Shown here: positions 16,894 through 24,278 of the stretch, in pieces | How positions within the stretch are numbered: position 1 is the stretch's first letter | How the letters are laid out: the number at the start of each line of letters is the position of its first letter | Source: Ameyamaea chiangmaiensis | GTDB lineage: Bacteria > Pseudomonadota > Alphaproteobacteria > Acetobacterales > Acetobacteraceae | DNA: 33,340 bases | NCBI RefSeq assembly: GCF_013376175.1 | Contig: NZ_JABXXR010000022.1 | Span: forward strand, 1-33,340 | Direction: 5' to 3' | Made by a program: the position numbers and the translations under genes | The notes under the pieces: model-generated | The model's input: the letters and a program-made list of their open reading frames with translations, nothing else | What the model was told of the DNA's origin: nothing | The model's database searches: none

Positions 16894-16924
16894 ATGGTAG
16901 TCACACGTCTCGCGCCACGGTCAA
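16894..16924 (-). promoter_or_regulatory. candidate promoter of the deoC operon
   Basis: On the minus strand TTGACC (16924-16919) and TACCAT (16899-16894) are separated by 19 bp, about 75 bp ahead of the deoC GTG. The -35 matches the consensus at five of six positions; the -10 is partial and the spacing long. No repressor gene for this operon lies in the window, and I found no clear operator palindrome next to this site. Confidence 0.35.
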
Positions 16925-16980
16925 GCCGGATTTTGAACCCTGCCGCAGGATACGGAAAATGTGATAAGGTGTCCGTCGCG

Positions 16981-17922
16981 TTAAAGCAGACGCAGGGCCA
17001 CCCGGTCGACGCGATGATCGCCGGCCTTATGCAGGATCAGGCGCGCGCGCTCGCGCGTTGGACGGATGTTTTCGCGCAGGTTGATCAGATTGATGTCGGA
17101 CCAGAACCGGCGCGCAAGGGTCGTTGCCTCGGGCACGGAGAGGTCGCGGTAGTTATGGAAATATGATGAGGGTTTCTGGAATGCCGTTCGCTGCAGGAGT
17201 AGGAAGCGGTCGATATACCACGCCTCCAGATCAGGCTCCTCCGCGTCGAGGTAAATCGAGAAATCGAAGAAATCGGACGCAAGAAGCGCTGTGCCATGTG
17301 GCTGCTGAAGGACGTTGAGGCCTTCGAAGATGAGGATGTCGGGCGTATCGAGCGACTGCCGTTCGTGCGGCACGATGTCGTAGGCGATATGCGAATACAC
17401 CGGCGCGCTGACATTTGGCGCGCCGGACTTGATCGCCGCGAGAAACGCGATCATTGCGGGCAGGTCGTAGCTTTCGGGAAAACCCTTGCGGTGTGCCAGC
17501 TTGCGTTCGATGAGCGTATCAAGCGGATGAAGAAAGCCGTCGGTCGTCACCAGATCAACGCGCGGATGGTCGGGCCAGTGGCTGAGAATGGTGCGCAGGA
17601 CGCGCGCGAGCGTACTCTTGCCCGCCGCCACGCTGCCCGCGATCCCGATAATATAGGGCGACGTCACCGGCGCGTTGTTAAGAAAGCTGTCCTGCACTGT
17701 ATGCAGGGTCCGGGCGGCGCGGACATGCAGGTTCAGCAGGCGCGACAACGGCAGATAGATGTCCTCGACCTCCTGCAGCGACAGATCGACACCCAGGCCG
17801 CGGATGCGTTCCAAATCCTGAGGCGTCAGGGTCAGCGGGGTGTTCTTGCGCAGGGCACGCCAGTCGTCGCGTCCGAAGACCTGGTAGGCAGGCGAGAAGG
17901 AAAGGCCGGACGGCTCGGACAT
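16981..17922 (-). CDS. coaA: type I pantothenate kinase
   Basis: A protein of 313 residues that phosphorylates pantothenate, the first step of coenzyme A synthesis. Length and order match E. coli CoaA (316 residues): DLSLQEVEDIYLPLSRLLN, P-loop GIAGSVAAGKST, VDLVTTDGFLHP, KGFPESYD, SGAPNVSAPVYSHIAYD, DILIFEGLNVLQ and YFHNY, ending in ENIRPTRERARLIL. The ATG at 17922 gives this length; a further upstream in-frame start at 18012 would add 30 residues with no family similarity. It is a housekeeping gene, transcribed on its own from the region above 17922, with no visible functional tie to the deoxyribose operon that follows. Confidence 0.96.
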   Translation of the reverse strand: MSEPSGLSFSPAYQVFGRDDWRALRKNTPLTLTPQDLERIRGLGVDLSLQEVEDIYLPLSRLLNLHVRAARTLHTVQDSFLNNAPVTSPYIIGIAGSVAAGKSTLARVLRTILSHWPDHPRVDLVTTDGFLHPLDTLIERKLAHRKGFPESYDLPAMIAFLAAIKSGAPNVSAPVYSHIAYDIVPHERQSLDTPDILIFEGLNVLQQPHGTALLASDFFDFSIYLDAEEPDLEAWYIDRFLLLQRTAFQKPSSYFHNYRDLSVPEATTLARRFWSDINLINLRENIRPTRERARLILHKAGDHRVDRVALRLL

Positions 17923-18017
17923 CGGGGTGGAGGGACCTTGCGTAGCGGAGAACGCGCAGGGCGACCGGGGCCCCGCCTCTTCGGGGATAATGGCGGCAGC
18001 CGGTCCGGACAAGGGCG

Positions 18018-18035
18018 GTCTGGATCGATCCAGAC
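18018..18035. promoter_or_regulatory. perfect 18-bp palindrome, candidate operator
   Basis: GTCTGGATCGATCCAGAC is a perfect palindrome with no spacer, 96 bp ahead of coaA and about 210 bp ahead of the exported protein gene. Perfect 18-bp symmetry is unlikely by chance in a region this short and suits a dimeric DNA-binding protein. It could also fold as a cruciform or RNA hairpin with a small loop. The regulator is unknown. Confidence 0.4.
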
Positions 18036-18170
18036 AACAGCGCCGCGCGCGTGCATATGGGAAGGGCGCGGAAAAGCGGCACTTTTCGCAAAGGCGGCCC
18101 TGTCTTCACAATCTGTTGGGCGACCACGGCGTCGAGCGGGAACGGATCGCCGGGGAGGGGACGCCATGCG

Positions 18171-18199
18171 TTGTCTGTCCGGGACAAAGGGGATATGCC
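18171..18199 (+). promoter_or_regulatory. weak sigma-70-like promoter candidate
   Basis: TTGTCT at 18171-18176 and TATGCC at 18194-18199 are separated by exactly 17 bp. They match the consensus at four and three positions. Position just ahead of the exported protein gene supports the assignment; the score alone would not. Confidence 0.25.
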
Positions 18200-18246
18200 T
18201 CGGGGGTCTGTCCTTTATGCAACACAAAAGAGGCCCGAACCCTGTC

Positions 18247-18891
18247 ATGGTGTCTTCGCTGATCCTGCGTCTTGCACGTTCGTGCGTCATTCCCGTGGGC
18301 TGTGCGGTTGCCCTGTCCGCACCGGCCGTGTCGCTGCGTGCGCAAGGCGTGATTACCGGCAATCAGACGACTGCCGCCGTCGTGGAGACGGTCGATCCCG
18401 ATAGCCACACGGTCCTGTTGCGTGATCATAATGGCGGTCTGATCAGTGTCGTGATCCCGACGCAGGCGCACGCGCTGCCGCATCTGCAGCCCGGCGACCA
18501 GATCAACCTGCGCTTCTTCCAGACGATGGACGCGGAGATTTCGCAGCCCGGATCGCCCCTGCCGGAGTCGACCGTGTCCACCGCCCGTGGCTACGTCAGG
18601 CACCACCCGCATGGCACGATGGTCTCGACCCGGCGGCAGCGTGTGCACCTGCTGGCGATCGACCCGGTCAAGCATGTCGTGACGTTCAGCGACGCCGATG
18701 GCGCGACCCGGACTGTCACGCTGCACACGAAGGCGATGCAGGCGCTTCTGGGCACGCTCAAGGTCGGCGACGACGTCGATGTCACGACCCGCGACGCCGT
18801 GTCGTTCGAGGTCATGAACCGTACGGTCACGCCCGATGCGACCGTCACGGAGCAGAACGGACAGATCGCGCCGCCCCCCGCCACGCACTGA
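18247..18891 (+). CDS. exported two-repeat beta-domain protein, function unknown
   Basis: A protein of 214 residues with a Sec signal peptide (LILRLARSCVIPVGCAVALS, cleavage near LRA-QG). The mature part holds two related segments. The first contains VETVDPDSHTVLLRDHNG and later LQPGDQINLRF; the second contains LLAIDPVKHVVTFSDADG and later LKVGDDVDVTT. Each reads as a strand-rich small-barrel unit with a shared xIDPxxHxV...(D)G...L(x)xGD(D) pattern, so the protein looks like an internal duplication. I do not recognise a named family; similar hypothetical proteins occur in acetic acid bacteria. ATG 18247 was chosen for signal-peptide shape; ATG 18217 would add ten residues. Periplasmic location is inferred. 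Confidence 0.78.
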   Translation: MVSSLILRLARSCVIPVGCAVALSAPAVSLRAQGVITGNQTTAAVVETVDPDSHTVLLRDHNGGLISVVIPTQAHALPHLQPGDQINLRFFQTMDAEISQPGSPLPESTVSTARGYVRHHPHGTMVSTRRQRVHLLAIDPVKHVVTFSDADGATRTVTLHTKAMQALLGTLKVGDDVDVTTRDAVSFEVMNRTVTPDATVTEQNGQIAPPPATH

Positions 18892-18937
18892 GCGCGGCAG
18901 CCCGCGTGGCGTCGACCGCGCAAAGGAACAGGCCCGG

Positions 18938-19924
18938 ATGCTCGATGGCGTTTCGCTCGACCAGTTGCGTTGCTTCGTCACCGCCGTCGAGGAGGGCAGT
19001 TTCTCCGCGGCCGCCCGGAAGCTGCGTCGCTCCCAGTCGGTGGTCAGCGAGATGGTGGGTGCGCTCGAGGCCCAGATCGGCGTCGTGCTGTTCGACCGCT
19101 CGGGCCGTTATCCGCGCCTGACGGCGCAGGGCACGGTCCTGCTGACCGATGCGCGTGCCATCGTCGGTTCGGTGGAGACGCTCAAGGCGCGGGCACGGGG
19201 CATGGCCTCGGGGCTGGAGGCCGAGTTGTCGGTCGTGGTGGACGTGTTCTTTCCGTTCGAGATCATGACCGCCGCCGCGCGTGAATTCCGCGCGCGTTTC
19301 CCGCAGGTCGGTCTGCGGCTTTACAGCGAGGCACTGGGGGCTGCGTATCAACCGATCTTCGACGGGCGCGCGGGACTTGGGATCGTCGGCTCGCTGCCCA
19401 GCATGCCGCCGGGCCTGACGGAGGAGCGTCTGGGCGCGGTCCGGTTGGTCATGGTCGCGGCGCACGACCATCCCCTGGCCGCATGGGACGGACTGATCCC
19501 GCGCGCCGCATTGGCGCATCATACGCAACTCGTGCTGACGGACCGGTCCGATCTGTCGAAGGGCCGGGACCTCGGGGTCATGTCGTCCTCGACATGGCGG
19601 CTGGCCGATCTGTTCGCAAAACACGCGTTCCTGCTCGATGGTCTCGGCTGGGGTGGCATGCCCCTGCATCTCGTGAACGGAGACATTGCCGCGGGGCGGC
19701 TTGTGCGGCTGGCGATTGAGGATGTTCCCGCCGACGGGCTGCTGTTGCCCATGTCGGCGGTCTATCCGGTCTCTCGTCCGCCCGGACCGGCCGGTCGGTG
19801 GCTGATCGAGCGTCTGCGGCGCTGCTCGGAAGCGGGGCGGCTGGAACATATGACCGGTGCCCGGCCATGGCCGGGGGTCCCGCTACCTGATCCATCTGAA
19901 AAACCGATGGAAAGTGCCGGATAA
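18938..19924 (+). CDS. LysR-family transcriptional regulator
   Basis: A protein of 328 residues. The N-terminal winged HTH reads LDQLRCFVTAVEEGSFSAAA, then RRSQSVVSEMVGALEAQIG, then LFDRSGRYPRLTAQG, a clear LysR signature, followed by a LysR substrate-binding domain of normal length. The ATG at 18938 has an AAAGGA sequence about 10 nt upstream and gives the usual N terminus, four residues ahead of the first conserved helix. It lies 69 bp ahead of the azoreductase gene and in the same direction, so it probably controls that gene. Its inducer cannot be read from sequence; quinones or azo or nitro compounds would fit the partner. Confidence 0.92.
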   Translation: MLDGVSLDQLRCFVTAVEEGSFSAAARKLRRSQSVVSEMVGALEAQIGVVLFDRSGRYPRLTAQGTVLLTDARAIVGSVETLKARARGMASGLEAELSVVVDVFFPFEIMTAAAREFRARFPQVGLRLYSEALGAAYQPIFDGRAGLGIVGSLPSMPPGLTEERLGAVRLVMVAAHDHPLAAWDGLIPRAALAHHTQLVLTDRSDLSKGRDLGVMSSSTWRLADLFAKHAFLLDGLGWGGMPLHLVNGDIAAGRLVRLAIEDVPADGLLLPMSAVYPVSRPPGPAGRWLIERLRRCSEAGRLEHMTGARPWPGVPLPDPSEKPMESAG

Positions 19925-19956
19925 TAGCACCTTTTCCGGAGGGTCTGGCTGTGGGA

Positions 19957-19979
19957 CGGAAGATGTCGTGTTTCTTCCG
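19957..19979. promoter_or_regulatory. inverted repeat abutting the azoR ribosome-binding site
   Basis: CGGAAGA, 9-nt spacer, TCTTCCG. The right arm runs directly into the GAGGAG Shine-Dalgarno sequence of azoR (19979-19984). It could be a LysR-type operator or an RNA stem that limits access to the ribosome-binding site. Both readings are inference. Confidence 0.4.
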
Positions 19980-19993
19980 AGGAGTTTTTCACC

Positions 19994-20605
19994 ATGACCA
20001 TTCTTCATCTGGATTCGAGCATTCTGGGCGATGCGTCTGTCAGTCGCGTCCTGTCGGCCGAACTGGTGGCGGCCATGCAGGCGCGTGCGCCGGGCGCGCA
20101 GGTCATTACGCATGACCTTGTCGCGGACCCTGTTCCGCCGTTGACGGGTGCTCATCTGGCCGCGTTGCACGGGGCCGAGGTCACGGACCCGGCGCTGGCC
20201 GCCGATCTGGCCCGTGGGGCGGCGTTCATTGACGAACTGTTTGCCGCCGAGGCGATCGTGATCGGCGCGCCGATGTATAATTTCGGTATTGCGTCCCAGC
20301 TCAAGAACTGGATCGACCGCGTCATCGTGGCCGGTCGGACGTTCCGCTATGGGGCAAATGGTCCGGAAGGGCTGCTGCCTACGGGCAAGACGCTCTATCT
20401 GGTGTCGTCACGCGGCGGTGTCTATTCCGACGGCAGCCCGGCGGCTGCGTTGGAGCATCATGAGACCTATCTGCGCGCCGTGCTGGGCTTCATCGGTCTG
20501 ACGAACGTCGTCGTCATTCGCGCGGAGGGGGTGGCCATGGGCGATGAAGGTCGTGCTGCGGCGTTCGAAGCCGCGCGCCGCGATATCGCGGCCGCTGTCG
20601 GTTGA
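19994..20605 (+). CDS. azoR: FMN-dependent NADH:azo/quinone reductase
   Basis: Flavodoxin-like oxidoreductase of 203 residues, the normal AzoR length. It begins with the family motif MTILHLDSSILGDASVSR and has the FMN-binding loop APMYNFGIASQLKNWIDRV and the second loop SSRGGVYSDG. These cytoplasmic enzymes reduce quinones and azo compounds by two electrons at the expense of NADH and protect against thiol and quinone stress. A strong GAGGAG site precedes the ATG. The LysR gene upstream is the probable regulator, an arrangement commonly seen for this family. A perfect hairpin terminator follows. Confidence 0.93.
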   Translation: MTILHLDSSILGDASVSRVLSAELVAAMQARAPGAQVITHDLVADPVPPLTGAHLAALHGAEVTDPALAADLARGAAFIDELFAAEAIVIGAPMYNFGIASQLKNWIDRVIVAGRTFRYGANGPEGLLPTGKTLYLVSSRGGVYSDGSPAAALEHHETYLRAVLGFIGLTNVVVIRAEGVAMGDEGRAAAFEAARRDIAAAVG

Positions 20606-20614
20606 AGCGTCGCG

Positions 20615-20642
20615 AGGGGCGAGGCGGGAACGCCTCGCCCCT
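20615..20642. terminator. strong intrinsic terminator, probably bidirectional
   Basis: Perfect 12-bp stem (AGGGGCGAGGCG paired with CGCCTCGCCCCT) closed by a GGAA tetraloop of the GNRA type and followed by TT on the plus strand. It starts 9 bp after the azoR stop and ends 17 bp before the stop of the convergent YfdX-family gene, so it can serve both transcripts. Confidence 0.8.
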
Positions 20643-20659
20643 TTGACGCCGTTTGGGCT

Positions 20660-21331
20660 TCAGTGCTTGGCGGGTGCCGGCACGGCTGCCTCGTTCACGT
20701 CTTCGGACACGAACACAAGGCTGGCGGCAATCTGGTCGAGTGCGTCCACTGCGTCCTTGGCATCACGGCCTTCCGTGAACACCGTTGCGCGGTTCAGGGC
20801 GCCCTGGGTCTGGGCGAGGGGGGCCAGCGCAAGGATGAAGTCCGTGTTCTGGTCCACGATCTGCATTGTCTGGGCAGCGTCCTTGGTCTGACCGGCCTTG
20901 AGCTGCTGGTTGGCCGTGGCGACGGCGCTTTTCTGTTCCGGAGCGAGTGTGTCCGTCACGATGAATTCGCCGCCCACCGGAATCCACGCCGTGGGTGCCG
21001 TGACCGGCGCGTGGCCAGGTGCCGCCGGATGCTGCGGCGCGGGATGAAGGTCGCTCTCGGCTGCAATGAAGTTCTGCCGCGCCTTGCCGGCTGCGGCCAG
21101 TCGCTTCTGGGCGTCATACAGCGAAGGAATGGCGGCGTCTGTCTTGCCCTGCGCCAGAAGATCGTGCGCCGTCGCGATGTCGGCCAACGCGCGCTGACCA
21201 TCCGCGGACAGGCGACGCAATGCGTGCCCCGCCTTGAATTTTTCCCAATCGGTGTGGAGCGACGCGGCCTGTGCGGTGGACAGGCCGGCGAGCACTGTCG
21301 CGACAGCGGTCAGGGAAGCAAGAAGACGCAT
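20660..21331 (-). CDS. YfdX-family periplasmic protein
   Basis: Exported protein of 223 residues with a signal peptide (LLASLTAVATVLAGLSTAQA, cleavage after AQA). The mature part is helical and alanine-rich: a helix pair with LLAQGKTDAAIPSLYDAQKRL, then WIPVGGEFIVTDTLAPEQ, then LKAGQTKDAAQTMQIVDQN and a final long helix pair. This order, with a central IPV(G)GEF strand segment, fits the YfdX family. E. coli YfdX is linked to acid and oxalate stress operons; a similar stress role here is inference. The ATG at 21331 starts the signal peptide. It follows the molybdopterin subunit gene on the same strand but has its own leader with a hairpin and palindrome. Confidence 0.72.
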   Translation of the reverse strand: MRLLASLTAVATVLAGLSTAQAASLHTDWEKFKAGHALRRLSADGQRALADIATAHDLLAQGKTDAAIPSLYDAQKRLAAAGKARQNFIAAESDLHPAPQHPAAPGHAPVTAPTAWIPVGGEFIVTDTLAPEQKSAVATANQQLKAGQTKDAAQTMQIVDQNTDFILALAPLAQTQGALNRATVFTEGRDAKDAVDALDQIAASLVFVSEDVNEAAVPAPAKH

Positions 21332-21357
21332 GGGTTCGTTCCGTGTCCTGAGGTTAC

Positions 21358-21382
21358 GGGCCGGCCTGTTATGGGCCGGCCC
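21358..21382 (-). terminator. 9-bp GC hairpin upstream of the YfdX gene
   Basis: GGGCCGGCC, 7-nt loop, GGCCGGCCC, located between the dehydrogenase operon and the YfdX gene, both on minus. It may end the dehydrogenase transcript, but no U-run follows, so an mRNA leader hairpin 26 nt ahead of the YfdX start is equally possible. Confidence 0.4.
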
Positions 21383-21403
21383 CTCATGGCTGCGTGTACG
21401 ATA

Positions 21404-21418
21404 TGACATAAAATGTCA
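21404..21418. promoter_or_regulatory. perfect palindrome upstream of the YfdX gene, candidate operator
   Basis: TGACAT-AAA-ATGTCA, a perfect 6-3-6 inverted repeat in a short AT-rich patch about 75 bp ahead of the YfdX-family start. On the minus strand it overlaps a weak -35-like TTGTGA, which suits a repressor or stress regulator site controlling that gene. Confidence 0.4.
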
Positions 21419-21450
21419 CAATGGCTTGATCAGGGAGGCTGCCTTGCGGT

Positions 21451-23757
21451 TCAGGCCGTGGTCGTGTCGTGCAGGGCCGCCAGCACGGCTTCGGGTCTGA
21501 TGGGCAGGTGCCGCAGACGCGCACCGACGGCATTGAACACTGCGTTGCCGATCGCGGGTGCAATGACGGTGACGCCCGGCTCGCCCAGTCCCATTGGCTT
21601 TTCGGTGCTGTCCGCGAATTCGATGTCCATGTCCGGAACATCGGGGATACGCAGCGGCGTGTACGTGTCGAGGTTTCGGTCCCGTATGGTGCCCCCGACG
21701 ATCTCTGACCCTTCGAACAGCGCCATGCTCAGACCCCACAGGGCCGCGCCCTCGGTCTGGGCCAGTGCGCCGCCCGGATCGACGATCGTGCCAGCATCGA
21801 TCACCAGCCACAGTTTCTGGCAGGTTACGACCCCGGTCTTGCGATCGACATGCACCTGTGCGGCGCCAGCGGTCCAGGTGGGCATGCCGCGCTCCTGGCC
21901 GAAACTGGTCGCAAGGCCCAGCGCGGTATCGGCGGGCAGGGTGGTGCGGCCCCAGCCGATCTTGTCGGCCAGACGCTGTAGTACGGCGGCCTGCCGCTTC
22001 GCGCCCCCGTTGGAATCCGGCGCGGAGCCGGCGTTGCGCCCCTGTGCCGTCAGCATCGACAGGCGCATCGCCAGCGGATCTTTTTTCAGGTCGTGCGCGA
22101 CTTCATCGAGGAATGACTCCAGCGCCCATGGCGTCCAGCCGGCGCTGACCGAACGCAGCCAGCCGGGACGGAAGGTACGGTTGGCCAGATCGTTGCTGAT
22201 GGCGCGCAACTGCATCGGCCCGACCTGATACCAATGGTCGGCACCCGCGACGGCGAACTGGTCATAGGGTTTGTTGTCCACGCCTTTCTGCATGAAGGCC
22301 GGTGCCATGACCTCGGTCGGCCAGCCCGCGACGGCGTCGTAGCGCATGCCCGTGACGTGGCCCTGCGGGTCGAGGCCGGCGCGAATGGTCTGAACGGAGG
22401 GCGAGCGGATCGAGTCGAACGCCATGTCGTCCGATCGCGTTAGGATCAGCTTGACCGGCACACCGCCCAGCGCCTTGGACGCCAGCGCGGCCGGCACGGC
22501 GTAGTCGCCGTTGAGCCGCCGTCCGAACCCACCGCCCAGCAGATAGGTCCGCATGACGATCTGTTCGGCGGGCACCGCGAGCGCCTTGGCAAGCTGCGGC
22601 AGCACAAGGGACTGCCACTGGTTGCCGGTATGGATCTCCCACTGGCCGTCGATGTGGCGGGCGATGGCGTTGACGGGTTCGAGCTGATAGTGCGCGACTG
22701 ACGCGCAGGTGTAGCTGCGCTCCATGACTCGGGAGGCCTCGTGCAGCGCATCCTGCGTGCCCTTGTCGTCGAACACGTAGGTGCCGCCGTCGGGCCTGGC
22801 GATCAGCGCGTGGCCATGGGCGATGATCTCGGCCTCGGTCACCGTGTGCGTCTCGCCGGGGGACCACTCGACCTTCAGCGCGTCGGCCGCGCGGATCGCG
22901 GCCGGATAAGTGCTCGCGATCACGACGACCCAGCCGGGCACGATGCCCGAAGGATCGTCCAGCACCACATGACGCTGATAGCCGGGGATCGTACGCGCCT
23001 CGGTCTCATCGACCGACAGGACCTTCGTGCCGTACCGGGTCGGCGGCATCTTGGGCCGGGCATAGACCATGCCGTCGATCTTGACGTCGATGCCGTAGAT
23101 TGCCTGCCCGGTGGTCTTGGCCGGAATGTCGAGGGCCGCGACCGGCTTGCCGATCAGGCGCCGTTCCGTCGCGGGTTTCAGCGGTAGCTTGGCCATGTCA
23201 TCGGGCGTGAACTGCCGTGTGGGGCGACCACGTGCCACGATATCGCCGTAGCTGATGCTGCGGCCGTTGCCTGTCACCATGCCGTTGCGGGCAGAGCAGG
23301 CGGCCGGCGTCGTGCCCAGCAGCTTCGCACCTTCCTCGATCATCACGGTGCGGGCGGCGGCGCCGGCCTGACGGAACACGTCCCACGTCATCCACACCGA
23401 CCAGGAGCCGCCGGTGACCATCAGGCCCCATTTCGGGTCGGTGTCGACCTGCGTGATCTTCACCTTGTCCCAGTCGGCTTCCATTTCGTCGGCGATGATG
23501 CGGGCAAGCGCGGTACCGACGTGCTGGCCCATCTCGGCGCGGATGATGTTCACGTTGACGGTGCCGTCGGGACCGATCGCGCACCAGATCGTGGGCTCGA
23601 ACAGTCCGCCGGGAACGGCGGAGGGATAGGTCTGGGCGGCGCTGGCCGGCCGGGCGAACCCGAACACGAAACCAGCGCCTCCGGCGGTCAGCAGGAAGCC
23701 GCGACGCGACAGCGCGCGACCATCCTGTCGGGCGGCGATGCGTTCGAGTTTACCCAT
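21451..23757 (-). CDS. periplasmic dehydrogenase, molybdopterin-binding large subunit (xanthine oxidase family)
   Basis: A protein of 768 residues with a twin-arginine signal ([11 protein letters not shown] at about 17-27), so it is exported folded with its cofactor. It belongs to the isoquinoline 1-oxidoreductase/AldH-like branch: [17 protein letters not shown], the GGFGRR cofactor motif and the C-terminal [20 protein letters not shown], where the Glu is the expected catalytic base. With its Fe-S and triheme cytochrome partners it should oxidise an aldehyde or N-heterocycle in the periplasm and pass electrons to the respiratory chain. In acetic acid bacteria related complexes oxidise acetaldehyde. 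The substrate is not certain. The start overlaps the Fe-S subunit gene by 8 bp. Confidence 0.9.
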   Translation of the reverse strand: MGKLERIAARQDGRALSRRGFLLTAGGAGFVFGFARPASAAQTYPSAVPGGLFEPTIWCAIGPDGTVNVNIIRAEMGQHVGTALARIIADEMEADWDKVKITQVDTDPKWGLMVTGGSWSVWMTWDVFRQAGAAARTVMIEEGAKLLGTTPAACSARNGMVTGNGRSISYGDIVARGRPTRQFTPDDMAKLPLKPATERRLIGKPVAALDIPAKTTGQAIYGIDVKIDGMVYARPKMPPTRYGTKVLSVDETEARTIPGYQRHVVLDDPSGIVPGWVVVIASTYPAAIRAADALKVEWSPGETHTVTEAEIIAHGHALIARPDGGTYVFDDKGTQDALHEASRVMERSYTCASVAHYQLEPVNAIARHIDGQWEIHTGNQWQSLVLPQLAKALAVPAEQIVMRTYLLGGGFGRRLNGDYAVPAALASKALGGVPVKLILTRSDDMAFDSIRSPSVQTIRAGLDPQGHVTGMRYDAVAGWPTEVMAPAFMQKGVDNKPYDQFAVAGADHWYQVGPMQLRAISNDLANRTFRPGWLRSVSAGWTPWALESFLDEVAHDLKKDPLAMRLSMLTAQGRNAGSAPDSNGGAKRQAAVLQRLADKIGWGRTTLPADTALGLATSFGQERGMPTWTAGAAQVHVDRKTGVVTCQKLWLVIDAGTIVDPGGALAQTEGAALWGLSMALFEGSEIVGGTIRDRNLDTYTPLRIPDVPDMDIEFADSTEKPMGLGEPGVTVIAPAIGNAVFNAVGARLRHLPIRPEAVLAALHDTTTA

Positions 23758-24250
23758 GGGTCGCGTCTCCGCCCGTCTGTTCGCCGGGCTGGCCGGCGGC
23801 CTGTGCCGCGGCCTGCTTGATGGCCTTGCGGATGCGGATATAGGTCATGCAGCGGCACAGGCTGCCGCCCATGACGCCGTCGATCTCGTCATCCGTGGGG
23901 TGGGGATAGTCCTTCAGCAGGCTCGCGGCCTGCATGATCTGTCCGGACTGGCAGTAGCCGCACTGGGGCACCTGGATATCGCGCCAGGCGACCTGCACCG
24001 GGTGCTCCCCCGCGGGATCGAGGCCTTCGATCGTGGTGACGGCCGCCCCCTCGATCGAGGACAGCGGCGTGATGCACGACCGGGTGGCGCGACCGCCGAC
24101 ATGGACGGTGCAGGCTCCGCACTCGCCGATACCGCAGCCGAACTTGGTGCCGGTGAGGTCGAGATCGTCGCGCAGCACCCACAGCAGCGGGGTATCGCCG
24201 GGTGCCTCGACCGAGACGGGTTTGCCGTTGAGTTCAAACGTCGTTTTCAT
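23750..24250 (-). CDS. periplasmic dehydrogenase, 2Fe-2S small subunit
   Basis: A protein of 166 residues with two 2Fe-2S clusters. The plant-type cluster uses Cys39, Cys44, Cys47 and Cys59 ([10 protein letters not shown]), and the second uses Cys97, Cys100, Cys132 and Cys134 ([10 protein letters not shown] and [10 protein letters not shown]). It has no signal peptide of its own, so it is probably carried out with the Tat-signalled large subunit. The ATG at 24250 has GGGGAT upstream; a longer frame starting at 24292 overlaps the cytochrome gene and lacks family similarity in the extra residues. It passes electrons from the molybdenum site to the cytochrome encoded upstream. Confidence 0.95.
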   Translation of the reverse strand: MKTTFELNGKPVSVEAPGDTPLLWVLRDDLDLTGTKFGCGIGECGACTVHVGGRATRSCITPLSSIEGAAVTTIEGLDPAGEHPVQVAWRDIQVPQCGYCQSGQIMQAASLLKDYPHPTDDEIDGVMGGSLCRCMTYIRIRKAIKQAAAQAAGQPGEQTGGDATHG

Positions 24251-24278
24251 AGTGGTATCCCCTGCGTGCGCGGCCGGA

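Larger units (their letters stand above)
17923..18246. other. intergenic region between coaA and the exported protein gene
   Basis: About 320 bp separating divergent genes. It holds a perfect 18-bp palindrome (18018-18035) and a weak plus-strand promoter candidate (18171-18199), both listed separately. Overlapping open frames here (for example 17927-18262 and 18051-18404) have no ribosome-binding sites and look like chance frames in GC-rich DNA. An in-frame ATG at 18217 is an alternative start for the downstream gene. Confidence 0.55.

Noticed and set aside
17296-18216. Plus-strand frame continuous with the exported protein, giving 531 codons in total
   Set aside because: The first 300 codons are antisense to coaA and the intergenic region and show no protein-like pattern. 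The true gene begins at the signal peptide near 18247.
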